In this document: one piece after another, positions 1 to 5,512 of the stretch
Layout: each line of letters starts with the position of its first letter
Position numbering within the stretch: the first letter of the stretch is position 1
Source: CALREA01 sp041674865
GTDB lineage: Bacteria; Patescibacteriota; Gracilibacteria; UBA1369; UBA12463
Length of the DNA: 14,133 bases
Assembly (NCBI GenBank): GCA_041674865.1
Contig: JBAYUX010000035.1
Span: 1-14,133 of the forward strand
Direction: 5' to 3'
The notes under the pieces: generated by a model
Told to the model about the DNA's origin: nothing
Database searches by the model: none
Seen by the model: the letters and a program-made list of their open reading frames with translations, nothing else
Program-made: the position numbers and the translations under genes

Positions 1-33
1 ACTCATATTGCCCTAGAAACCCGCACCATTTCT

Positions 34-42
34 TGCTACAAT
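34..42 (+). promoter_or_regulatory. Extended -10 promoter of purM-like gene
   Basis: The sequence TGcTACAAT is an extended -10 element (TGn plus a TACAAT hexamer). It lies 22 bases before the ATG at 65, which would give a leader of about 15 bases. No good -35 hexamer is present at the expected distance, which is tolerable for extended -10 promoters. This is pattern recognition only. Confidence 0.45.
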
Positions 43-64
43 TACGTCCGCACAACCCACTTTT

Positions 65-1228
65 ATGGCTCAAGAACCACAATTCGACCACGTGAACTAT
101 GATGCTCTCGATGCGGCGAAACGTGCCTTTATCGAAGCTGGAAAGCGCACACAGGAGTTTGCAAAAGATTATGGATTTATTCCAGAGTCTGGTTTTGGTA
201 GCAGTGCGAACGTCTTTAGTCTTGATCTTAAGCCATTTTTCAAAGCTATGGGTGATGGGACTGGCGCAGACTCTCTCCAAATCACACTTCTTCCTGAGGG
301 GCTTGGCACTTCTGATGATGCACGTCCCGAGGATCTTACTGATGATGAGGCGACGAAATTCTGGTATAATATTGGAATCAAAACGGTAGCCGTCATGACG
401 AATGATGCAGCAGCAAGCGGCATGCAGACGGTTCTTATTTCACTTTATCTTCCTTCGAGTACGCCGGAGCTCGTCTTCAATCCTGTCTTTATGAAAGGCT
501 TTCTCGATGGATTCGTCGAGGGTTGTAAACAGGTTGGATGCGTGTATTTCTCAGGTGAGACACCGCAGTTAAAAGGAAAAATTATTGAAGGAAAACTTGA
601 TATAGCTGGAGCGCTTTTTGGCCTTGTTCCTGCGGGAAAAAAGCCTATCGATGGAACACAGCTCGCTGCTGGAGATACGATCGTCTTTGTTGAAAGTAGC
701 GGCCCACATGACAATGGATTTACGACACTTCGAAAACTCGCAGAACGACTTCCGGAAAAATATCGCACGAGCGTGAAGATGAATGATGGTAGTGGTAGCG
801 GAAGACCATACTATGAGGTGATCAATGCGCCGACTGTTTTGTATACGCGATTTGTGCAAGATCTCATGAAGGCCGATATCACTGTCACGAATCTCGAACC
901 GATTTCTGGCCATGGTTGGCAGAAACTTATGCGCAGCAAAAAGAAGTTGCGATATGTGATCGATAAGATGTTACCGATTCCTGAAGTTTTTCAGTTTGTT
1001 GAAGAGAAGGGTCGCGTTGCAAAACGAGACATGCTCAAGGTTTTCAACTACGGTGTCGGACTTGCCGTCTTCACCAAGACACCTGAAGACGCCGCTAAGG
1101 TCATTTCTGCCGCTGAGCTGAATGGACTCAAGGCTTGCGTCGCCGGACACACTGAAGAGGCTCCTATGCGGGAGGTTGTGGTGAATTCACTGGGAATTAT
1201 TCTCAGTGAGGATGAGTTTACGCTATAG
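65..1228 (+). CDS. purM: AIR synthase (PurM)-like protein, divergent
   Basis: This is a 387-residue member of the PurM/AIR synthase-related family. Canonical PurM closes FGAM to aminoimidazole ribotide using ATP in purine synthesis. Landmarks that line up with E. coli PurM are GFG near residue 43, DGTG at 64-67 (DGVG), ND at 113-114, EGCKQVGC at 152-159, SGETPQLKG at 163-171 (GGETAEMPG), SSGPHDNG at 211-218, SGHGW at 281-285 (TGGGFW) and FNYGVGL at 327-333. Several conserved positions differ: the TK after DGVG is AD (68-69), the Asp of GIDLVAM is Lys106, and the GGG loop is GHG. There is an acidic insertion at about 78-96. The 387 residues exceed the usual 345 or so. The fold assignment is firm, but catalytic equivalence to PurM is uncertain. 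No other purine genes are visible nearby. The ATG at 65 has no Shine-Dalgarno sequence. Confidence 0.85.
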   Translation: MAQEPQFDHVNYDALDAAKRAFIEAGKRTQEFAKDYGFIPESGFGSSANVFSLDLKPFFKAMGDGTGADSLQITLLPEGLGTSDDARPEDLTDDEATKFWYNIGIKTVAVMTNDAAASGMQTVLISLYLPSSTPELVFNPVFMKGFLDGFVEGCKQVGCVYFSGETPQLKGKIIEGKLDIAGALFGLVPAGKKPIDGTQLAAGDTIVFVESSGPHDNGFTTLRKLAERLPEKYRTSVKMNDGSGSGRPYYEVINAPTVLYTRFVQDLMKADITVTNLEPISGHGWQKLMRSKKKLRYVIDKMLPIPEVFQFVEEKGRVAKRDMLKVFNYGVGLAVFTKTPEDAAKVISAAELNGLKACVAGHTEEAPMREVVVNSLGIILSEDEFTL

Positions 1229-1265
1229 ATGGAATTTTAGCTTTGTCCTTGTCTTTTTATAGGTC

Positions 1266-1293
1266 TTGCTTTTTTTGTTATATATTGTATAAT
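1266..1293 (+). promoter_or_regulatory. Promoter of the tandem-HTH gene
   Basis: TTGCTT (1266-1271), a 16-base spacer and a consensus TATAAT (1288-1293) form a good sigma-70-type promoter in a very A+T-rich gap. Transcription would start near 1300. That leaves an unusually long leader of about 60 bases to the GTG at 1363, or about 105-117 bases to the later ATG codons. Confidence 0.6.
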
Positions 1294-1362
1294 ATTTTCT
1301 TTTAAGTATCACTAATAACGCTCAGTCAGCCAGCAGACAGACCTTCTGATACCTCACCTCCC

Positions 1363-2145
1363 GTGGGACATTTTCGCAATACGGTTCTTTCGTGGCACAA
1401 GGGTATGCAACTATTCATGAATCTTTCGAATCAATTAAAGGAAAAATATAAACTTTCGGATACTGTCATCGAAACGGCCCTTGGTCGGCCCCTTGGTTTT
1501 TTAAGTAGAGTTCGAAATGGAAAAATATCGCATCCGGATTATTATTATAATTTTGATGCCTATTGCAAAAAATTGTCCGAACTTTTGTCAGAACATGAGA
1601 AACGCGAAACCAACACTCAGCCATCTCCTGTGGATTCCACCACTCATCTTCGTCGCTCTTTTCGGCAGCGCTATCGTGCCGCATCCGATACCAAACCTGC
1701 AATAGTAGATCGCATTCAATCAACCTTTCTGTGGCAATTTCCAGAAGAATGGTTCTCCCTTCCCTATACAGAAGCAATGGCGACCTGCACTACTGCATTC
1801 GATGCCTCTTACGTTCAGGGTATTGCAAAAATAGCGCAATACAACATCACAAAATCATCTGAACTGGCCGGAATAAATCGAAAGCATTTTGGAAAACTTT
1901 TCAATAAATACGATGGAACAGCTTCCTGGTGTGAGTTTGCGCCTGAGGATTTGTCTCGACCATTTTCAGAATTAAAACGCGAATGGATTGATGACTTCAA
2001 GAAACAATACGTTGCTCGCGCTATCGACAAATCACAAACACTTACCGGCGCCAGTAAATCCACCGGAATTGATAGAAAACATTTGCGTCTCACAAAACGC
2101 AGATTGATAGATATGCCAAATGGCTCATCCGCTGTCGAAGAGTAA
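1363..2145 (+). CDS. Putative DNA-binding protein, tandem Fis-type HTH repeats
   Basis: This is a 260-residue protein of unknown function. Two repeats at about 132-183 and 198-248 follow the pattern P-[YF]-x-E ... F-x(3)-Y-V ... G-I-[ND]-R-K-H-[FL]. Each resembles the C-terminal Fis-type helix-turn-helix of NtrC-class activators, but there is no AAA+ or receiver domain. An N-terminal segment (about 20-75, KLSDTVIETALGRPLGFLSR) could be a third, XRE-like HTH. A polar, Arg/Pro/Thr-rich linker (80-115) separates the two parts. The GTG at 1363 gives the longest frame. ATG codons at 1405 and 1417 are equally plausible starts, and none has a clear Shine-Dalgarno. The gene is convergent with ftsE and the two stop codons abut with no spacer. 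A DNA-binding role is inferred from the repeats. Regulatory targets are unknown. Confidence 0.75.
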   Translation: MGHFRNTVLSWHKGMQLFMNLSNQLKEKYKLSDTVIETALGRPLGFLSRVRNGKISHPDYYYNFDAYCKKLSELLSEHEKRETNTQPSPVDSTTHLRRSFRQRYRAASDTKPAIVDRIQSTFLWQFPEEWFSLPYTEAMATCTTAFDASYVQGIAKIAQYNITKSSELAGINRKHFGKLFNKYDGTASWCEFAPEDLSRPFSELKREWIDDFKKQYVARAIDKSQTLTGASKSTGIDRKHLRLTKRRLIDMPNGSSAVEE

Positions 2146-2823
2146 TTATGCCCTATAGCTCGCTGCTTTTTTATCTCTGGTAATTTTGCCGTTGTCGATT
2201 TGGATGACGCGTTTTTTGAGTGTGTTGACGATTTTTTCGTTGTGAGTGGCGATGATGACGGTCGTTCCCATCTTGTTCATCTTTTCAAAAAGCTTGATGA
2301 GTTCGTCGGTGGCATCTGGATCGAGATTACCTGTTGGTTCGTCCGCAATTAATACCGGAGGATTGTTAGCCATGGCACGTGCGAGTGCGACTTTCTGCTT
2401 TTCGCCACCAGAGAGTTCGCCTGGAAAACTATTTCGGATATCAAAAATTCCAATGAGCTTGAGGACTTCATTGGTGCGTGCGCGAGTGTATTGAGGATTA
2501 TTTCCGCAGACCTCGAGTGCGAAGGCGACGTTTTCAAAAACAGTTTTGGTTGCGAGGAGTTTGTAATCTTGGAAAACCATACCAATGCGTCGTCGCAAAA
2601 AAGCGAGATCCTTTTCTTTGGCTTTGCTGAGCCGATAATTGTCTACGTAAATTTCTCCGGATGTAATAGTGTCGGCACCGATCAATAAATGAAGGAGTGT
2701 TGATTTTCCTGCACCAGAAGGGCCGATCACAAATACAAATTCTTCACCTTCAATTTCGAGATCGATATCGTCGAGAATGAGCTTGTTGCCGATTTTTTTT
2801 GAGACGCCTGTATAATTAATCAT
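2146..2823 (-). CDS. ftsE: Cell division ATP-binding protein FtsE
   Basis: This is a 225-residue ABC ATPase of the FtsE/LolD type. FtsE works with the membrane protein FtsX at the divisome, where FtsEX controls septal peptidoglycan hydrolases. The motifs are complete: Walker A GPSGAGKS (34-41), Q-loop VFQDYKLL (83-90), signature LSGGE (137-141), Walker B VLIADEPTGNLDP (157-169) and the switch His194. IGMVFQDYKLLATKTVFENV is typical of FtsE. A TTG at 2859 would lengthen the frame, but the ATG at 2823 gives the family length and sits 7 bases after a -10 box, so the mRNA is probably leaderless. No ftsX follows: the next frame downstream is the convergent HTH gene. LolD-like ABC ATPases are the main alternative identity. 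Confidence 0.9.
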   Translation of the reverse strand: MINYTGVSKKIGNKLILDDIDLEIEGEEFVFVIGPSGAGKSTLLHLLIGADTITSGEIYVDNYRLSKAKEKDLAFLRRRIGMVFQDYKLLATKTVFENVAFALEVCGNNPQYTRARTNEVLKLIGIFDIRNSFPGELSGGEKQKVALARAMANNPPVLIADEPTGNLDPDATDELIKLFEKMNKMGTTVIIATHNEKIVNTLKKRVIQIDNGKITRDKKAASYRA

Positions 2824-2830
2824 CGGGAGT

Positions 2831-2859
2831 AGTATAAGATAGCATCTTAGTTTATACAA
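2831..2859 (-). promoter_or_regulatory. ftsE promoter, leaderless geometry
   Basis: Read on the minus strand, TTGTAT (2859-2854), a 17-base spacer and TATACT (2836-2831) precede the ATG at 2823 by only seven bases. The predicted transcription start falls on or next to the A of the start codon. Confidence 0.55.
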
Positions 2860-2863
2860 TCAG

Positions 2864-2897
2864 AATAGCCGCACACCCAGTTGGATGAACGGCTATT
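2864..2897 (-). terminator. Strong stem-loop, putative terminator
   Basis: AATAGCCG (2864-2871) pairs perfectly with CGGCTATT (2890-2897). Inside, beyond a 2x2 internal loop, five more pairs (one G-T) close a four-base loop. It lies 43 bases past the stop of the SLH gene and just upstream of the ftsE promoter, so it may end SLH transcription. There is no U-tract on either strand. A terminator function is therefore probable but not certain. Confidence 0.45.
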
Positions 2898-2939
2898 ATT
2901 CTAACCTGCTATTCTTTTTGCACTACCCTTTTATAAACA

Positions 2940-3587
2940 TTACTTTAACCAAAGATTGGAAGGTACATTCTTTTTGGCGTTTTCAACCCAATATTTAGCA
3001 CGTCCAACAGAAAGACTGCTGAGCGGCATAAAGTTGGCGATATTACCGCCTTTGATATCAAGAATCTTTGCTACGGCATCAGCATTTACACATGAATAAT
3101 ACCAAGCATTCTGGGTCACATCCTTGTATTGCTGTGGGTCATTCTTGGCAGGAGCGTTATTGAGAAACATAAAACTGAATACCTTAGCAGCCTCAGCGCG
3201 AGTCACGGAGTTCGTAGGTTTAAATGTTCCATTACTAAATCCGGCAAACACACCCTTTGAGGTAAGATAACAGATGGCCGGTGCGACAGGAGTATCTACT
3301 ATATCCTTGAAACAAGTTGTTGAACCCACATATGTTGCACCAAAATTAGGATCAATAGCATCGACAAGAAGAACTGCCAACTGACCACGCGTAATAGCAT
3401 CATTCACTCCTACTCCAGCGGTACTCAGTGGCTTTACTCCACTTACAGGAGCGCTCGAGAAAGATCTAGATGACTGCTTCCAGCCCCAGAAGCTCCCTTT
3501 GAAATACGCTCCTTGCGCTACTACGGCAATGACAACCACCCCGAGGACGGCAACTGTAGACATGGCAATATAGAACTTTTTGTTCAT
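2940..3587 (-). CDS. Exported SLH-domain protein
   Basis: This is a 215-residue surface protein. The N-terminus MNKKF plus a hydrophobic stretch at 7-26 is a signal peptide or membrane anchor. S-layer homology segments follow: ITRGQLAVLLVDAI (65-78), FKDI...AICYLTSKGVFAGF with FKPTNSVTRAEAAKVF (93-137), and YKDVTQNAWYYSCV...KYWVENA (154-204). SLH domains bind secondary cell-wall polymers and hold proteins on the cell surface. The third repeat has lost the usual TRAE motif (VGRAKYW). Cys92, Cys106 and Cys166 could form disulfides outside the cell. The protein is almost only anchor, with no separate effector domain, so it may be a small structural or adaptor protein. The ATG has no Shine-Dalgarno. 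Its promoter lies just upstream. Confidence 0.85.
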   Translation of the reverse strand: MNKKFYIAMSTVAVLGVVVIAVVAQGAYFKGSFWGWKQSSRSFSSAPVSGVKPLSTAGVGVNDAITRGQLAVLLVDAIDPNFGATYVGSTTCFKDIVDTPVAPAICYLTSKGVFAGFSNGTFKPTNSVTRAEAAKVFSFMFLNNAPAKNDPQQYKDVTQNAWYYSCVNADAVAKILDIKGGNIANFMPLSSLSVGRAKYWVENAKKNVPSNLWLK

Positions 3588-3617
3588 ATGCTTTTTGTTT
3601 TTATTATATAAAATTTA

Positions 3618-3651
3618 TTGTTATAATACCATATATTTCGTATTATTGCAA
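3618..3651 (-). promoter_or_regulatory. SLH gene promoter inside an imperfect inverted repeat
   Basis: On the minus strand, TTGCAA (3651-3646), a 17-base spacer and the extended -10 TGgTATTAT (3631-3623) give a strong promoter with a leader of about 30 bases. The same DNA forms an imperfect inverted repeat: arms 3618-3629 and 3640-3651 match at 10 of 12 positions across a 10-base spacer. The arms coincide with the -10 and -35 boxes. This fits an operator. A recombination site for the neighbouring Xer protein is a weaker alternative. Confidence 0.5.
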
Positions 3652-3716
3652 ATATTGTGTCCGCGAATCAAGCTCACGAATGCATGTCTTGTAGATAAGT
3701 ATACTCATCACTAGCT

Positions 3717-4676
3717 TCATTTATGGAACTTCTCGTGAACCTCGCGAAGGCGTCTGTTCGTGAGATGAGTATAGATCTGCGTGGTGGTGATTGAGGCGTG
3801 GCCGAGCATTTCCTGGACAGAACGGATGTCGGCACCATTGATGAGGAGTTCTGTGGCAAATGAGTGACGCAAGACGTGTGGCGTAACTTTCTTAATAATG
3901 CCGGCGTGGAGAGCGTACTTGCGAACGAGATTTTCGATGGAGACGGTTGTGAGACGATGTTTCTCTGCAAGGGTGATGTCGTCAATGGATCCTGATTTCC
4001 CGCGTCCGTGGTTGATAAAAATCGGCTCGAAGTTGTCGGTGCGCTTATTTAAATATGCGGTGATTTTGTCGGCGGCCTGTTGCGAGAGGAAGATAATTCT
4101 TGGCTTGCGGCCTTTACCTCGAACCATAAACTCACGGCGCTGCAGATCAACTTGTGCGCGATTGAGCGAGGCAAGTTCTGATACACGAAGTCCGGTGGAA
4201 TACAGTGTCTCGAGAATAGCAATGTCACGAAGGCCGCGAATATTACTCTGATCTGGCTCCTGAAAAATTCTCTCTAACTCTTCGCGCGTGAGATACTCAA
4301 CCGTTCGTGCTGGAATTTTACTGAGTTCGATTTTTTCTGCCGCGAGTGAGGCGATGTCATTTTTTGCGAGATATTTGAGAAAGGCACGCAATGCGATAAT
4401 ATGATAGTTCTGTGTTTTAATTGATAATAGGTCGGAGCCCGACTTGCCGCTCTTCTCATCCGTAAGACGATTCAAGTAGAGTCGATATTTCTGCACCATG
4501 TCGAGTGAGATCGTTCCAACATCTATGTCGCCGGCCCACTTCTGAAATCGGCCAAGGTAGTGATGGTAATTTTGCAGTGTTCGTGGCGACTGATTTTTCC
4601 CAACCTCGCAGTGATCGAGGAAGTTCTGGATATAAACAGAGAGAGCTGTTTTTGACTTTGGTGATGGGTTTGTCAT
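3717..4676 (-). CDS. xerC: Xer-type tyrosine recombinase
   Basis: This is a site-specific recombinase of the XerC/XerD family, which resolves chromosome dimers at dif. The N-terminal core-binding (SAM-like) domain covers about the first 110 residues and the catalytic domain follows. Numbered from the longer start at 4700, the catalytic set is complete: Arg172 (STGLRVSEL), Lys196 (VRGKGRKPR), His275 and Arg278 (HVLRHSFA), His301 (LGHAS) and nucleophile Tyr310 (QIYTH). An ATG at 4700 would add eight residues, but it overlaps the apparent -10 box, so the ATG at 4676 is preferred. A single Xer cannot be assigned to XerC, XerD or an archaeal-style XerA from sequence alone. The chromosomal context favours housekeeping Xer over a phage or integron integrase. 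It ends in TGA. Confidence 0.9.
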   Translation of the reverse strand: MTNPSPKSKTALSVYIQNFLDHCEVGKNQSPRTLQNYHHYLGRFQKWAGDIDVGTISLDMVQKYRLYLNRLTDEKSGKSGSDLLSIKTQNYHIIALRAFLKYLAKNDIASLAAEKIELSKIPARTVEYLTREELERIFQEPDQSNIRGLRDIAILETLYSTGLRVSELASLNRAQVDLQRREFMVRGKGRKPRIIFLSQQAADKITAYLNKRTDNFEPIFINHGRGKSGSIDDITLAEKHRLTTVSIENLVRKYALHAGIIKKVTPHVLRHSFATELLINGADIRSVQEMLGHASITTTQIYTHLTNRRLREVHEKFHK

Positions 4677-4688
4677 ATTTGAACTTTG

Positions 4689-4707
4689 TACAATGCTCAT
4701 TGTATCA
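4689..4707 (-). promoter_or_regulatory. xer promoter overlapped by a 16-bp palindrome
   Basis: The extended -10 TGaTACAAT is read on the minus strand at 4707-4699. A near-perfect palindrome, TACAATG-2-CATTGTA, covers 4689-4704 and therefore spans the -10 box and the predicted transcription start. This is the geometry of a repressor operator, so the recombinase gene may be autoregulated or controlled by another factor. The -35 region is weak. Confidence 0.5.
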
Positions 4708-4737
4708 AAATTCTTGCTGAGTCACTATGCCATGCGC

Positions 4738-5118
4738 TCACTTTTTTGCGGCGAGTTTTGCTAACTCTTTGTCGAAGGTTATGAGAGGAATTTGCTCCTC
4801 TTTTGCAAATTTAAAGAGCTGTGTATCAACTAACGAAAGATGATTGTCATGAGAGATGAAGTGGCCTATTGCTGACATAAAAATATCTTCATCTGTCGGG
4901 ACGATCATGATTCCTTCGCAATTAAGAAGAAAATCAACAACCTGGCCGGCACGCTCGTAACCTTCTTTCATTTTTATGATCGTAAGCACTTCTATTAATA
5001 CTACGTCAGGGATAATTAGGATTTCATTTTTGCTAAAAATCTCTTCCGCCCGCTTGTGATCGAGTTCATTTTTTCGGAAATAGGCGATAACGACCGAACT
5101 GTCGAGTATAACTTGCAT
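4738..5118 (-). CDS. vapC: PIN-domain toxin, VapC-like
   Basis: This is a 126-residue PIN-domain protein. Family members are Mg2+-dependent ribonucleases that cut tRNA or other RNA to stop growth. The acidic residues are in place: Asp6 (VILDSSVV), Glu43 (LIEVLTI), Asp98 (LVDTQLF) and Asp116 (TFDKEL). The length is typical. The ATG follows the antitoxin stop codon directly (TAAATG), so translation is probably coupled. It ends in TGA. The partner is Phd/YefM-like rather than the AbrB-like VapB, a combination known for PIN toxins. Toxicity itself is inferred. Confidence 0.85.
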   Translation of the reverse strand: MQVILDSSVVIAYFRKNELDHKRAEEIFSKNEILIIPDVVLIEVLTIIKMKEGYERAGQVVDFLLNCEGIMIVPTDEDIFMSAIGHFISHDNHLSLVDTQLFKFAKEEQIPLITFDKELAKLAAKK

Positions 5119-5364
5119 TTACGTATAGAGATATTGTTTGTATGTACGAGAGAGATCCCTTAAGGCCATATCTTTGCCAATAAACATGAATTTCTTTCCA
5201 TCACTTCGAGAAAATTTCTTTGCTGGCGTACTGTTGACTGGCCCAATCTGAAATGCCGGCTGAGAGTGCTGCAACACGGTATACACGGTTCCATTTTTCA
5301 TGACGTCATCACTGACTGCCTTGAGGTTGCGATACAGCTCTAATTTAGAAATGGTTTTGGTCAT
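5119..5364 (-). CDS. Phd/YefM-like antitoxin
   Basis: This small protein has 81 residues from the ATG at 5364. An upstream in-frame start would add 15 residues but would lie inside the promoter/operator, so the shorter start is preferred. The N-terminal half (MTKTISKLELYRNLKAVSDD ... GTVYTVLQHSQPAFQI) fits the Phd/YefM fold, a DNA-binding dimer that represses its own promoter. The basic C-terminal half (KKFSRSDGKKF onward) would be the toxin-binding tail. Its position directly before the PIN gene supports the antitoxin role. The match to Phd is by pattern and moderately strong. Confidence 0.7.
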   Translation of the reverse strand: MTKTISKLELYRNLKAVSDDVMKNGTVYTVLQHSQPAFQIGPVNSTPAKKFSRSDGKKFMFIGKDMALRDLSRTYKQYLYT

Positions 5365-5377
5365 AAAGTTATAACGT

Positions 5378-5413
5378 AAGTTTGTATTTAAATTGTAACA
5401 AAAATACAAACTT
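5378..5413 (-). promoter_or_regulatory. Operator: perfect 12-bp inverted repeat of the TA operon
   Basis: AAGTTTGTATTT (5378-5389) is repeated as its exact reverse complement at 5402-5413, with a 12-base spacer that holds the -10 box. The repeat lies 14 bases upstream of the antitoxin ATG. Phd-type antitoxins bind such palindromes to repress their own operon, so this is a strong operator candidate. Confidence 0.7.
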
Positions 5414-5420
5414 TATTCAA
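5392..5420 (-). promoter_or_regulatory. Promoter of the toxin-antitoxin operon
   Basis: On the minus strand, TTGAAT (5420-5415), a 17-base spacer and the extended -10 TGtTACAAT (hexamer 5397-5392) form a good promoter. The -10 falls between the arms of the 12-bp inverted repeat. Confidence 0.55.
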
Positions 5421-5450
5421 GTGGCAATAAACCGATGTCGCAAAGTTATA

Positions 5451-5479
5451 TTGGCTTTTTCTCGATTTTCCGCTACCAT
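5451..5479 (+). promoter_or_regulatory. dgt promoter
   Basis: TTGGCT (5451-5456), a 17-base spacer and TACCAT (5474-5479) precede the dgt ATG, giving a leader of about 27 bases. The promoter diverges from the toxin-antitoxin promoter. No Shine-Dalgarno follows. Confidence 0.5.
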
Positions 5480-5512
5480 TAGAGCACTAATCGATCTTGT
5501 GTAGACACTATT

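Noticed and set aside
4689..4704. dif recombination site at the xer palindrome
   Set aside because: A two-base centre is too short for Xer strand exchange (normally 6-8 bases), and the position over the -10 box fits an operator better.
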